A stretch of 64,000 nt of DNA from Neodiprion pinetum (GCF_021155775.2 NC_060236.1:24256238-24320237); one strand, 5' to 3'. Positions 21,331 to 35,400 are shown, numbered from the stretch's first letter. Notes: generated by a model not told the origin, from the letters alone. Numbers and translations: made by a program.

Positions 21331-24300
21331 GAAACGAGTAACGGGGAAAGAAAACCGCCGTTTCGCTTTGCAGTTGCTCCGTCAGCCCTCCGTTTCTTCC
21401 TGCACTCTTTCAATTTCTCTCGCTCTCCTTCGTCGTTCCCTCTGATATCCACATTGCTAGCCGAGCTCCGAGAATCCACGGCCTTGAACGAAGTGTCCTT
21501 ACACACCCTCGGCAGCGCCTTCGAAGGCGTCCTTGGCAGCTGGGGTGACGGGGATGACAAACGGGCCGTGAAAATCTCCTTAAAATCAAAAAGCATCGCT
21601 TGATTTCTCTCGCCTCCCTCTGTAAAAAGCGGGGGAGACAAGGGAACGGAGTTAAAAGGAACGGGAGGACGAAGGAGAGCTAGGAGAGAAAGAGAAAGAG
21701 AGAGGGAGGAAGGGAAGGAGAGAACCAGGACATGCGCTCGTCAAGGACGAGCGTCTTCGGGTTTTGCCGCGATACTCTAGTCACTAGAAGTGCCTACTGT
21801 TTCAGTAAACCCGCGCAGCTGGGCCCCGATCAATACTACCCCAAACCCCAGCCGGCGTATTTACAAATCCAATACCGTGTAATCGCGACACGTACAAACC
21901 TTCCCTCTTCTTGCCTCAACCGCCGGAGCAGAGGATCGCAAGATTTTACGTTACTCCGTTGGTAGTGGGTAGGTAGGCACACCATTGCCCAACCCATTTC
22001 TCAGTCAACTACCATCCGAATCCTGATGGATGTCGAAACCCGTGGTCCCCGTGTCACTCTGCAGGTTCAACGGCCTTGTTGTCCAGACGCATTTTCATCG
22101 CACATGTCTAGTTTCTGGAGAATGCCCTTTGCTCATAGTTAATGGACTAATATGTTGCCGAAACTGACTACTGCGGGATGCAAATATCATTTTGTTCTCC
22201 AGTACTACAAATTCTGGACGTTGCGGAAAATTCATAGTTCAAGTTCACTGTTTCTACATCAATAACCACGTTTAGTTGTCGTAAGGTTGAAGGTACACCA
22301 TTAGTCTAATTCGACTTAGTGAGACACGACATTCTCTTTAGCAGACATGCCATTTCTCCTTTGGTACAGAGATTTTTCATTTTTGGCCGAGTTGTAACAA
22401 AGCAGCGATAAATTTTTGATAAATTTCTCTCAAAGTCTACTAAAAATACATGATATTTTCTGCATTGAATTTCTTTTTCCGAATTCCCAGATAACAGAGT
22501 TTTCTGAAGAGAACAGTACCTTTTGAAGTCGAATTAAACTGACAAAGTACCTTCAATCAACCAGTTGGTTTCTCCAAAAAAAAAAAATGGACCTCTGTAT
22601 TACTGATGAATTGATAACGTAAAAAGAGGTTTTTGCGGTTAAACGTTTGGAATCAATTCTAAATTTTTCCAATCGTTAAAATATATAGTACTTGAAAAAG
22701 AAATCAACGTTCGCGTCCCACAGTCACCAGTTTTTGCGACAGACTGGTTTCCTCAACAGCACATGATTCAACATTGGGTTCATAATGCCATCGTGATATC
22801 TCTGAGATATTAACGCGTTATGACGGTTGGGCTGCCGTTGGACTGAAATTTTATGAATGACGGAACGAGTCCGAGATCGGTGTGTTTTCTGACTCCAGCA
22901 TGTAATTAAGCGATTACGATTATCCGAGTATTTGGATTTTGTCCAAACGAGGGTTGAGATAACAGTTGAAGTGCAAGAGAAGAGAAGCACTTCGTTCCAG
23001 ATTGTAGACGTGTAATGGCGGTATACTATGAGTGCCGATCGGGACTGTATCTAGAGAGTCAATCGATGCTGCGTAAGTGTTTCCAAAACGGTACTTACCC
23101 GAGGTCAAGTGGGATGAAAACGTGACTGAACTCGAAATCGTTCTGAACCTGTCAGCGGGTTTCAATCAATCGAATCATCCTGCACGGCATAAAACGGAGC
23201 TTATATTCACTGGCGTTTTGAACGACATGGCAACTGAAATGCCATGTTTTAAATTAGGACAAATGTAGGTACTAATAAATACTGATAAGGCGTTGCGCGT
23301 TTAAGAGGCAATTCCGACGTGTTTCGTGGCCATTGCTTGAACGTGACGTTATTTTCTATTCGTACAAAGGTCAACTTTTACAAATTCGTGTTTGGCACTC
23401 GCCTTTATTGCAGTGTAGTTCTTTTTTCCCATGAATATTTATTAACTTGTATACATTATACCCAGAGGCCTAGCGATATGTGAAAAGTTTCATGCTCTTT
23501 CGTGGAAAGCTTTTGCGTTGGAAACACGCAAGTTTGTTTGATTTCGGATTCTTGGAACGATTTCATAAAGCGACCGCAAATTATGGCTGCCGGGTAAGTA
23601 TCACTGGCTATCCATAACTTCTTCCGATCATTTTTATCATTCATAACGAAAATGGTTATGACATTGCTTATCTGGTATCAGGTGATCTTTCTTGTTCGGA
23701 TATTACCAATATTACACCGGCATCGAGATACGACATGCGGGAAAAGTTTGTAATGGATTTTGTGGAAAGGAAAATCAGACCCCGCATTGGTTGTTACAAT
23801 ATTTTTATTCCCTCCACCGAGTTGGTAACAAATAAGAAAAGCAACATTTCTGGGTCACGGTTTACGGTTTCATCATCTTCCTCCAACGGCAAGGCGAGCC
23901 GCGGTGATATTCCATTTCGTCAATTCAATTCCCGGCCTCATTACGTTATCCATATCTCGAGGTGGGTATTCGGCTCGGTGACGTTCCTGAAGATTAGGAA
24001 CGACGCTACCAAGATTTCACTCCTCGACTACGACCAACTTCTCTGCAAGGGCTTGCGACAGTGACGTCAGGTCCCGAACTTACCCGCTACTCCTTTGATC
24101 GATAGGCGATAAGGTGGCTCTTCGGAAAATCACATCACGCGCGAGAAACACGGGGCGGCGAGTCCTTTCTCCTCTATTTTCATCTTCTCATATACGTCGT
24201 TCCCTGTCTCCTTTAGCCTCAGGATTTGGAAACGACACAGGCCTGCAGCGCGCGCCTCCGGATCCTCTAATCTGTTATCGTAAAAATCCTGCTCACTCAC

Positions 24301-26504
24301 TGGTGAGCCGCGAGCTTTAAAGCCGAAAAGAAGAAGGGCGGAAGGAAGGGTGCGGGCGGGATGAGAGGACACTCCTCCGTCTTTTCCTCCGAGATGGAGA
24401 AGTATCAATATCACGCCTCACTGCGGCTCCCATTCGGCCCCTCGAACCCCCGCCGCTTATTATCATCCCCGAAAAATAATCTTGGAATAGAAACCCGCTC
24501 CGTCACCTCACGGAGAGAGAGAGAGTTGGAATTTGAAAACACCCTCATCTCTCTTAAATCGAGACCTGCAGAGAGAGAAGGGAAAAATAACAGAAACGTA
24601 TTTCTGTTAGAGAAATTTATGAAATCCAGAGAATTCTTCGATTTTTTTGATTCGACCGTGAGACTCGAGCTGATGTTCCGTTACAACAAGATGTTGTGTG
24701 CATGTGCAATCCTTTCTGCGGTAGATAACGTGACGGAGAGGTTGGCTATGTAGGTGAGTCTGGCGCAGTAGGAGTAGGTATTTCATTTCTTCGAAACGAC
24801 ACGTGAAACGTGCCGTAAAAAGGCAATATCAGCCGGTAACTCACAGAGCGAAACTGCAGACTGGTCCCGCAAGTCTGGTGTGTACAGGCGATCTTTTTAT
24901 TACCCTGGGAAAGCCGTGAGTGTTGCAAGAATTTTTTATTATCTTCAGACATAATTAATCGACACGCTACGACTCCGCGACGCTGTGCTTAGGCGATCTT
25001 GCATGTTGCGTTGCATCGGACCTGGAATGTGTACGAAAAAAGTTGAAACATTGTTGAACTCTTTCTTTCACCCTGACAAAACGCAACAACGAGAACTTGC
25101 CCAATATTTATTACTGCACTCAGTTTCTCGATCCATTTAACGTAAATCCATTGTGGAAACATTACGGGCAGACTTTATCTTCAGGATCATTGGCGAATAT
25201 GGTGTTACTTTTCCTTCTGATCAGTAGGACTCATTAGTGTCGTGACCATGATGGTGATTCCAATTTACAGGAACGAATATCCCATAATGGTCTCCATAAG
25301 GCTGCGGTTATCGAATACGATCGAAACTTTTTCCTCCATTCGTTCTTGGTATACGAGGTGCAACTGGAGCACATTGCATCGCTCTTGGAGACAACATCAA
25401 GACACTGAAAATGGTCACTACTCTGGAACCCATGTTGCTGTGACTCTGCAGATTGCTGCGTTTTTTTGCACACATCTCGCTGGATACAAATGAAATACAA
25501 AGGTTCCGATTTACCTTGAGGTTCCTTGTAAGCATTATGATAAACTAATTTCTTCATAAAAAACTACGGGATCTAACGATAGTTTAGTAAGAACAAAGAT
25601 TTTCTAAGTTCCACAATTCAGTCTTTGAAGTTATGGTCACACGGGTATAAATTCTTTGATAATTATCTGAATTCCCGTTTCAAATACGAGGCATAATCTT
25701 ATAGGATCCCAGACCATAAAAGTACGCGTTTGAAAAACTTCTTAACCGGCGAAAGAATCGTTTTTTTTTTCGTTTCTTATACCTTGAGGGAAACACTTTG
25801 ATCCGAGTCAAAGGGATGCCATCGGACTTTATCAATATTCGCACCTCGGTGAAGCTCGTCTTCGACTGAGAAGGACCCGAATTCCCAAGGTGGATAGGAG
25901 GACTCGACCCGGAGGTTAAAATCTTTGCGAGAAGGAAGTTCGTCGATGTAGGGATTCCCTCCTCCTGAGACCGTTTTCCCTCTGTGTAGCAGGTATCCTC
26001 CCCACCTGACGGCATCGTTAAGGGGGGAGTTTGAGCCGGCAGTGATTACTGGGCCGCAGTTTTTGCGCGCCCTCAAACGAGCACCACTGTCCGTGAAATT
26101 GAAGACTCATTAAAACCAGAAATGATTAAACTTTTTATAAGGCGGTGGAGGAGCTGGCCCCTGGATCTACGGGGTGGTGAGGTATTTGAACTGGGGTTGT
26201 TTTTATGAAGGCTTTGGACTTATTAGTATACGCTGGGGCCAAAGACTCCCCCCAGACCTTCCTTCACCCGCTCCAAATACGCAGCGTTCTACGCTCGCCA
26301 GGAGGCTGATGCTGCCAGAGCCGCGGGGAAAATAAGGTGGGAAATTAGGCCGTCGGAAGGGGGAAACTAGCTGGGAATGGGGGAGGAGGGGGCGAAGACC
26401 TTCGCAGGAAGAGAATTTTCGCGAAAAAAATAAGAACCGACGAAGTCGTGATTATTATTTACTCACGACTTTGGAGAATGGTTCTCATTAGTCGACGGAG
26501 TCTC
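21331..26504. other. Non-coding stretch with several GC-richer islands
   Basis: Islands occur at about 21360-21980, 24110-24480 and 25800-26420. Open frames of 100-150 codons exist on both strands (for example 21198-21641 minus and 24361-24753 plus) with no recognisable motif. Donor-like matches lie at 23594 (cgg then gtaagtatc) and 24753/24754 (tgtag then gtgagt). The rest is unique sequence. Confidence 0.6.
25783..26106 (-). other. Weak candidate exon, unknown protein
   Basis: The minus-strand frame is open from 26106 to 25780. It is rich in Gly, Asp, Ser and Trp codons (for example VRWHPFDSDQSVSLK at the end). It ends at CAAG followed by gtataag, a fair 5' splice site, at 25783/25782. A second minus frame over the same DNA is also open for 111 codons, so the openness may reflect GC content. 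No family is recognised. No convincing 3' splice site was found, although ttcaatttcacggacag at about 26090 is possible. Confidence 0.15.
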
Positions 26505-26505
26505 G

Positions 26506-26536
<31 letters not shown>
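26505..26536. repeat. (GT)n microsatellite
   Basis: About sixteen GT units with one GC interruption. Confidence 0.95.
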
Positions 26537-29500
26537 TATATGATGTATATTCATGAGTAAAAAACTTTTTACTAAGCTTGTATGTATGTATATATGTAGA
26601 ATTACTAATTACATCTCGCGATGTCCGGTTTTCCCTGACAATCCGATGCTTCGTATTATTAATTACCGACTTCTTTGTACATATTTTATCTGCCTGTCTA
26701 CATAAAATTGTATACCGAGGCATTTACGTCTTGAAATTTAATTTACGTCCGGAGTTTCGACCTTAATGAACAAGATTCGATTTACATTTCGACAAAGAGG
26801 GGAAAATTTATACACTCAGGCGGCTCTGTACCTTGTAGCTATATCGAAAGAGGCTTTGGGACTCCCGCTGGACAGATTTATGTGTAATCTTTTCAAGGCT
26901 CAATATTAATTCAGTCACTTATAGGTGTCTACGATAACCTCGAATAAGAAGTGGAACGAAGTACAATTATCTATGATTAGACGCATTTATGAAATGTTTC
27001 AGACTACAGATATTCATATTGAGAAGCTGGCGGTATGTAATGGTGTTGTTTAATTGGCTGGAACTTTTTCATCGTAAGAAACTCGTCAAAAAATAATTTC
27101 TAAATAATTATAAAGTATAAAGCATTACCCATCGTGAACGTTTCATTTTTAATTTATGCTGAAGGGAATTATTTTCCAAGGACTAAAAGTCTTACGATCT
27201 CAATCTTGTTACAACAAACGATAACGCTCCGTTGTACTCCAACGGCAGTGCTGACTAAAAGCCTCAATTTGAAAATCAAATTAATTCCGTGAAAAAAAAA
27301 AAGAAACAGGTATATTCACGCGCATGTTCAATTTCGACACGAGTATATTTATATATGATTGCTTTAATATGTACTACTCACTTGAAGACCCATTTATTCA
27401 CGTGAGAACTGCGTTACTTATATCAGTTTAAAATATTACAAGTACTATTCTAATACAATTAAATTCAATTCGGAGATCCGTGTTTTCTCGTTCACAGAAG
27501 AGTTGCATTATTGAGTAATGGTCGCGATAAAGTGAAGACGAATTTTCTTGGGACATTAGTCTTTCACGACTTGGTAATCATGAAGTTATGGCTAATAGGT
27601 AACAAATCGTGGGATAGATAGGCTGATAATAATATAAGGCAGAGTTCCGAATCAATAAAAACAAATTTGATTTACTGCTGAAACGCTTAAGACCTAGGAA
27701 TTTAACTTTGCATTTCAGGAATACATATGTATAAAAACACGATCGTCTCTTCATGTATTTTTTCTCTTTCTCTGACTCTTCGCAACCTTCTATGCGCATA
27801 ATGGATCAGGATTGTAGCCGACAGGACGAAGGTCCATCATTCCTGCTGCGATCTCCTTTCCGCGTCTGTTTCCTTGTCTATCAGTCTGTCATTATATCCG
27901 ACGTTTTGTCCCACGTTTCCTGTTTCTCACTTTCTCTCCCACACCCTTCCTCTTCCCCACGAAGTATACCCCTACTTCGATAAACCTACGTGACTGAATT
28001 AATTCGTGCGCAAAGTTCACTCGGCGTAAACACATCGAGATTGTCATACAAATTAATTCAAATATTTGGAGTTGTGAATTTCAATCCTCTAGCTACCGAC
28101 GCTGCAAAGGGGGTTGAAGTGCCGCGATACTTACACCATGGCGATACACAAGGCTGAAGTTTAGCAACGTTGAAACAAAAATTACTATTTTGTACCTTTC
28201 AGAATACCCGAAGAAGTTGAATTAACAAAATCTAAGTCTGTTCATGCTGTATCAACAGTATTTAGTCAGTTTCAAATAATCCTAAAGTTTGAAAATAACG
28301 ATTTTTTCAAAAGATGCGTTATTACATTAGCGTTACAAACTTCACGAAGGCTGCAGCCTGACGGCGATATCCGGTGAAACTCACGCTCTGCAGTATTCGG
28401 TTGGAAAAAATGTAGCAGCTGGGAAGAGAAAACGGCATGTCGATCAACCGATGACGAACTTTCGATTTTTCAACTGTCCTTAGATTGTGCATCGGTTTCA
28501 TCGAGCTCGCTTCCTCTTCCGCCTTGAAGGACGTGCCGTGCTTTCAAACAATGGTGGAACGCAACCTTTTCCCGAGGGAAGCGCCTTTGAAGAAATGAAT
28601 TTTCCGTGAACACTCTTCGCTGATTCAGTCGTGATCGAGCCAATGCGGGAGGCTGATAGAGAAGCTCGGTGTGATTGCCGCCTAAGGCTGTGCGCAAGAG
28701 TTCCTCAGAAACGTGCCGAGCCTCACGATTGTCGGAGTAATACATAATATAATACAACCTCCGCAATCTACATAATATCCACCACCGCACCATATCCATC
28801 CTCAGCCAATGGCCGGCCCAACCTCACCTGACCGATTTCTCCCAGCTATCAACCTGCGGCACCATCTTCGGTAAAGTTCCCCATTCGTTTACTCGTTTAT
28901 TGATTTAGTCACTCGTCCTACAACCACAAGAAAGAGAAAAGAAGAGAGGGAGGGAGGGATGATGTTTATGGGGAAATACTACCGCCAATTTATCCGAGTT
29001 AATGGGAAATCTGATACCTACAACTTTGCGTTCGATTCACTCCGGAATGTTGTATTCTTTGTCGATCGCGTCGAAGTATATCGGATTTCATTTGAAACTA
29101 GGTGAGGCTACTCCTGTACAAGCTCTAAAAGCTGTTAGCTAATCAGGCAATTATTGGTCTTAGAAATTAAGACTATTGACCCATTGTGTTTCAACGGCGT
29201 GTGAAGCTTTGATCATGAAATAAACGTTCGGCTCGATCGTTGTTTTCGAAACCAGGTTTGATGGTTCACCCTGCAGACGTTTACAAATCCGGATTAACAA
29301 TAAGGATAATCTCCGATTTGGATTATTTCATTTGAATTAACATTCAAGTGGCATACGTAGGATTGGCAGGAAGAAGAGATTTGATTGTCTCTCTTCACTA
29401 ATCGTTTCGTATGATCAACTTCGTTCCAGATTTCCAATCACTTCGACTCTTGCATCGTGAACATTGGTACGTTCGAGTGTCGGCCTCGCATTTCGTGAAC

Positions 29501-29635
29501 CGGGTTAAAAAGAAGTGCAACAATTTTTTGTCCCGTGTATTCAACCATTTCAGCCGCCATTTGACTAGTACTACAAGAGTCATTGTCTGTCGCCATTGTT
29601 TCAAGGCCCATGTAAAAATCGTTTCGTACTTTTTG
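26537..29635. other. Non-coding stretch, no gene recognised
   Basis: Unique sequence. A GC-richer segment at about 28480-28880 has a 109-codon minus-strand frame without known motifs. Confidence 0.65.
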
Positions 29636-29833
29636 ACTGTCTCCCTATCTCTGGCTCTCACTCTCACCCTCATTCCTCTTGCTTTGTTTTATCACTCTCA
29701 CTCTCTATCTCTCTTTCTCTTTTTCCACCAGTTACTTCCTCCGGCAACGCGAAAAATGCTGCGTGAATTAAACGAGCCGCCGCATTCGGCATTCCGGCAG
29801 GGACTCAATTCTCTCGTTTGGCATATGGCTTGA
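29636..29833 (+). other. Long pyrimidine tract and 3' splice-site match with a short open frame
   Basis: Nearly 100 bp of CT-rich sequence ends in ttttccaccag at 29731, among the strongest 3' splice-site matches in the window. The frame that follows, TTA CTT CCT and onward, stays open for 33 codons (LLPPATRKMLRELNEPP at its start) and closes with TGA at 29831-29833. It could be a terminal exon. No family is recognised, and the pyrimidine tract could simply be a degenerate (TC)n microsatellite. Confidence 0.2.
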
Positions 29834-32470
29834 GCACTCATTCGCGTAGCTCTGCGTATAGGTCGGCTGAAGTGTCGGTGGGTATAACAGCTCCACTTCT
29901 GGGGTATAGAGTACAGAGAGAATTGGGTAATTGTGTACCGAGGAAAGTGCCTCGAGCCTTGACTCGCCGCGTGATCTCTGCTAATCCACCCTACTTGTGC
30001 CTCTTACGTCTGATGTATGCCGGCGACACCCTCCCTCCGATTTTTCGATTCTCTTCTCCCAAAGTAGTCTTAACCGGTTCACTGGTAATGGATCATACAT
30101 GCGCAGAAAAAAATTGTCCAAACTGGTAATGGATCGGACATGTACATTTTTTAATAACTCTGATATTTCTCGATGGATTTGGAAAAAAATTGGTACACAA
30201 CCGTTTGGGGGGGGTAGTTGAATCCAAATTTGAAAGTAGAATTGAAAAATTGAAAATAAGGGATTGAGAATGGTGGCTTGAAATTCCGGTGATTGTTACT
30301 CGGCTTCAGCATCTTTGTACCAAATAGTCGAGAAGTGGAATAAGTCTTTTGAAATTTGTTACTCAGTGGTTTTTGGGCTCGTTATCAGAATTGAAGAATT
30401 GATGTGTGCCAGCTAAGGGTTAAAATCTAGGGTTAGCCCAATCATGAATTTCTAAGTATTTCGTCAACACCAAACATTAAAATCGAATAAATTCGGACAG
30501 TTGAGTTTTTCGAACGCTTTTTTGAGTTTGTGAAACTGTAAGGAGGTCCGAGAGATTTCAATTCTCAACATTTTTGAATCACCAGATTCAGAAGTTTAAA
30601 TTATCATTGTCAATCTCTCAATGGTAGCAATTTCGAATCATATTTTACCAATTATAACATCATTGAATTGATATATGGCTCTTCGCATTTCGAGGTTAAA
30701 AATACCATACATAGGTAAATGAAGTTTTATCAAACACGATTAAAAACTATGATAATGTACCATCATAGGTTCCATTTCAAAGGTATAAAGGCCGTCGTAC
30801 AATTCTAGAACCGGAAATGATTGAAGTTTGAAAAGTTTGGTAGACAATTTCATCCGTAGTACGTGATTTTCGAGAGTTAGCGAACGCTAGAAAACGATTT
30901 AGTGAGTAACGAAACGTGCTTCGAAGTTGAGATGACAGTGTTCTCCTCCCTTCCTACTGCATCTGTAACATTTCACACGATGGCTAAAAGTCTGCAAGGC
31001 AGACTCCACTACAGTTCTCTGCACTGCCCAAGAAACCTGAACGTTGAAATCAACAGATAAAAAGTTCACGTTCCCAGCTGACTCTCACCAGACTTCAAAA
31101 AAAGGCGTGGATTAGCATCTAGTGAATTCCCACTTCTTCCGCCAGACTGAAAATTAACAGTTACAAATAGATAGCAATTTTTTTTTTTTTTTTTTTTTTT
31201 AAGAAATCTCTACGTCGGTACGAACATCTGTGAAAAGATCAGGTATACTAAACGAGAAACAAAAAAAAATAAAAATTACAGAAGAACGCACGGATGTCAA
31301 TTGAACAATTGGAAATTGCCAGTATCGGATACTGGATGATTTGACATGAGACATCACTGACGTATCGAACTGAAACATAAACTCGTAAAGAAAGAAAGCT
31401 TGCAAACTTGGCAACATTTGATACCTGAGAACGAAAAGTTGTTTATGGATTTGGGTGATGTTCCGACGTGCAAATGAATTGTTGGTGCAGTTGTTTAAGA
31501 TAAAGTCGACTGATTGTCTCACCGTTCGACAAGGTCCACCTTGTTGTTGTCTGAATATCGCCAGAGGGCGAGGGAGGTTGTAATCCGCTTCCCTTAGACC
31601 CGTCGAGTCAGTTTGCGTTCACACTTGGGTCGCGGGGAATCCAGAGTGTTAAAAAATCAAAAAAAGAAGGGTGAAAGGAGACGGAAAAAAAGGAATGTCA
31701 AGGGAAGGTAGAGAGAGTAGCCTTTGAGGCTCCCTACTTCGCTTATAAAAAGATACATTGTACACGCCGGGAAAAACAACCCTTTGACTCTGAATGCCTA
31801 TAGATTTACTACACACGCACTTTCGTGGTTTCTCGAGAGTGTCTTAACTTAATTAACACAGCTTTAATTTCACACTTGGTAAACACTCGCGACACGAACG
31901 CCTAGCGCTCACCTACTTGGACGCCGCTTTACGTGTCCACATGTTACGATAGTGTGTGTTGGTGTCCGTTGCACCGTTCAAGGAAAGTGAACCGCTTTTA
32001 AACCTACCGCACCGTGCACCATGAAAGGCCATCTCCTTTCGCCTTAGGTTTAATTATCATTCTAATTACTCAAGGGTTGCAATTACCGTTCCATAAACAG
32101 TACGCGTTGCGAGCGAATTTATACCATGCGGTTGTACTGTTTCACCTTCCATTTTCACACTACCGATTTGCACTCCGATATTTCCCGTTTCTCAGCCTCG
32201 GCAAACTTCAATCTAGTTGAAATTTTTGAAATTTTTATCAATCCACACATGCACTTGACGTAATTTTAGGACTCGATGTGAGCACAAAATTTCTAAGCTC
32301 ACTTCAGAAGCATATTAATTTCAACATGGTCATTCCAACAAGATACGACTAATTTAATATTCACACCAGTTACTTCAGGTCACCTGGACTAAGCTATGAT
32401 CTCTACTTCCAAACACACTAGCTGAGATATTCTTTTCTCGTTGAAAATAATTAATTTAATCGGTTTACTC
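29834..32470. other. Non-coding stretch, no gene recognised
   Basis: Contains a short direct repeat (30081-30146) and a 23-base poly-T run (31178-31200). A TATAAAA word at about 31744 and a tcagtt initiator-like word at 31608 are in the wrong order to form one + strand promoter. Confidence 0.6.
30081..30146. repeat. Short direct repeat
   Basis: The word actggtaatggatc, followed by a diverged acatg, occurs at 30081 and again at 30122, giving a 41-bp offset. Confidence 0.7.
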
Positions 32471-32491
32471 TTTTATCTGTTTCAGGTGAGT
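32467..32491 (+). promoter_or_regulatory. Recursive-splice-site match (ratchet point) at 32485/32486
   Basis: The sequence ctcttttatctgtttcag ends at 32485 and is followed immediately by gtgagt. A pyrimidine-rich tract plus CAG abutting GTRAGT is the consensus for zero-length exons used to remove long introns stepwise in insects. The two halves are separately good splice sites and touch exactly. TAAT-containing sequence about 25-35 bp upstream could serve as a branch site. This is the only juxtaposition of this quality noticed on either strand. It implies, but does not prove, a long + strand intron crossing the window. Confidence 0.5.
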
Positions 32492-35400
32492 GCTTCACCT
32501 TTCTCGAAAGGTCAATCATTCGTTACGATCGGCAAAGACGGGGTAGGTATTATACCCTGCACGTAGGTCAATTGGACAATGGATATGTGTATAGATCGTA
32601 CATTGTAGCACGTGTTGCGCAAGGACCTTCGAGCCCAAGTCCTTTGAGAACACTCTGTTCTCAAGTCTCTCAGCGTCTGCTAACCATAAATGGATAATGC
32701 ATGCGCTATTGGTATTTTCTGAACCCGATCACCAGCACAGAGCTCGCGTAACATCGAGGCTAGGGACGAAGGTCCGTCATATTTCCATAAAGGTCCTCTA
32801 CACGGGACTCAAATTTTCAGGTCAAAGGTCGACAACCCCGAATCTTTTATCCATTATAGAGCTGAATTTAGGAGGACCAATTAACGTTAAAGAACTTTCA
32901 ACTTTCACGTGAAATAGACTGTACCATTTTTTACCCATTACAAAGTCCGCGGTGTAGCCAATTCGTTTCACGTCCAAGATCATTTCCAGAATTGTATTTT
33001 GTAGATCAGATATTTTCTACAAAGTAACACGAAAAATTAATTATTGTACACTGAATAGCATATTCGAAATGTCATATCAGAGCGAGGTAAAGTAAATATA
33101 AAGGGATCTTTTACCAGTAACAAATTATTGGATATAACTTTTGGATAATCTTACGCCTCGGTGTCGAATATTTTCTGCACACAAATTTGCCTCATTGATA
33201 CCTGCTATACACCCATTTGTCGAAACCGGAAGTACTCGGTGATAAAGGAAGCGGCTTACCAACAATGATCCCCGGTCGGCAGGGGGAGCCTCGAAATCTG
33301 TAGGTGAGTGGGTGGGCGATGGTTATATGTGTGTATGCATACTCTCTCTGGCAGAATGTAGGAGAGGTTTCGAAGGTTGTTTCGTCGAGGATCAGCTACG
33401 ATCTGGACTCGAAATCAAGAGCAAAGTAATCTAATCCTCTGCAACCTACTTCCAGAATTTTCAGCCTTGCACGAATCGTGTTTGACCCTTGATTTCTGAC
33501 ATCAAAGCATCTCCTCTCTTGTGTACGCCGTTTTGACATTCGGACTTTCTCTATTCACTTTCCTCATAAGTACGGGTAAATATTCTCGCATGCCCTTTTC
33601 TCCGGGAAATTGTGTTTAAAGGAGTTTTCACCTCTTTGTCAAGAATAAGGTGAAAATTCTTAAGAACTTGTTTTTGCTTGCTTTTGATAATAAGAAGTTG
33701 ATGTTAAAATTTTACGAATTTCTGAAAAGTTTGTTTGCAAGTAAATCCAATTCCGGACCCGTTGTTTCGCGGCTGAAAAAGCTCCTCTTTTCCACACGAA
33801 TACACGCTGTATTTTTTAAAGTTTCTTAACTTCAACATTACTTTGCCAAATTTACATTCTTGAAGTAACAAAAAATAAACATTACTCATCCAGTGAAAGC
33901 CTGTCAACACTGTAAATTGTATTAAACTTTGCAATTTCTACCATACTGAATATTAGAGGGACGGTATTAGAATCGCAGGAATATTCTTCCTTGTTATCGT
34001 AGAAAGAAACTTCATATTTTTCAATCGTCGACCTAATTCGGCTAATCAAAAAGAAGTACTGCGGTTTTCGTCTTTTTTTTTTTTAAATAAAATTCACGAC
34101 TATTTATAAGTTTACAGAAATCATGATTAATCTAGATTATATGGAAATATTACCATTATTTAGTATCGCCAAATGAGGTACGATTTTCACAACTTTTGTT
34201 AAGTTCAAAATTCAAAGTGGTTTAAAAATAAATCTGGATATGATTTCTCTGAATTTTAATCCTGAGGGAAAAAGTTGAGAAAAGAAACATGAAAGATTAA
34301 TCAATTTCACTGGCTGAGATTGTATTTACACAAAATCACGGTTTCACATGACTACATTAGCGATTTCCCTCTACCTTTGCAAAACTGTTTAAATATTGAT
34401 TCAGCTCCCGTTTTACGATAAAGCGTTCATAATTTAGTCCCAACCCTTCAAACCTCCACGCGTATCGCGAAGAAAGTTTTGCTACAAGTTATAAAAATTA
34501 CAAGATAATCATCTCTTCCATCTACATGTATTTTCCACTATTACCGTACAATATTATACTCTGTAAGAATTAAAAACGAATACTATACCTGTTCCCAAAA
34601 TAATCTTTATAAATCTTGCAATAAGCCAAAAAACAAAGTGAGCTTAATTAATAACCAGAAGATGTCCGTTACCTTCAACAAACAACGTTATTTAAATCGT
34701 ACCGAATAATTATTTCGGAGCAGATATTTGCAAATAATCAAGTCACCGAAAGAACTCTTTTCCCCGAGGTAAATTCAATAGTATAACGCTTTCAGCCTCG
34801 TGTAAAGAAAGAAACTTAAAATTTAGAGAATGCTTGATTAAGAAGTATAAAAAAGTGCTACCAAAAAAGTTTGGAACGTTGGTCCTGCGAGGCTAGAGAG
34901 GCGCGGTGTATCGTCCCGAGCATTCTCCCAAGAAAGGGAAGCGAGAGCTCCCTCGTGGCCTCCTTCTGGTTAGCACCGCCACCGCCATCGCCCGATCAAT
35001 GATCTCTCGCGGGTCGTGCTTTGCTCGTTCTGCATCTACCCCGAAATTTCTCTGGGAAAGGTTTCCGTACCTCCCGAGGTGCCTTGTGTTTTTATTTTAT
35101 TTTTTTTATTTTTATTATTTACTCCTTTTTTTACTTCTTCTTTCACTGTAAACGGATTTTCCTACCTGCCTTCTTGCTACGAATGCAAATTCTCGTATAC
35201 GTTGCTACTGCGGCTTGGATTTGGTAGCCAAATTTTGAAAGCTTATTGAAAACAAGGGGTGAGGAGATAAAGAGGCCGAGGATACAACGTGACAATGATA
35301 TTCTCTTGGGAACCGTGTATCAAATATTCAGTATCGAAATTATTAATCGACAAATTTTGTTGTTTTACTGAAACAAATTCGAGGTAGTATTCAAAAATTG

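Noticed and set aside
21198..21641. 147-codon minus-strand frame
   Set aside because: Much of it is translated (GA)n microsatellite (Ser-Leu repeats); the opposite strand is also open. No protein features.
31600..31760. Core promoter (initiator-like tcagtt at 31608 and TATAAAA at about 31744)
   Set aside because: The TATA word lies downstream of the initiator word on the + strand, no downstream promoter element fits, and no gene follows.
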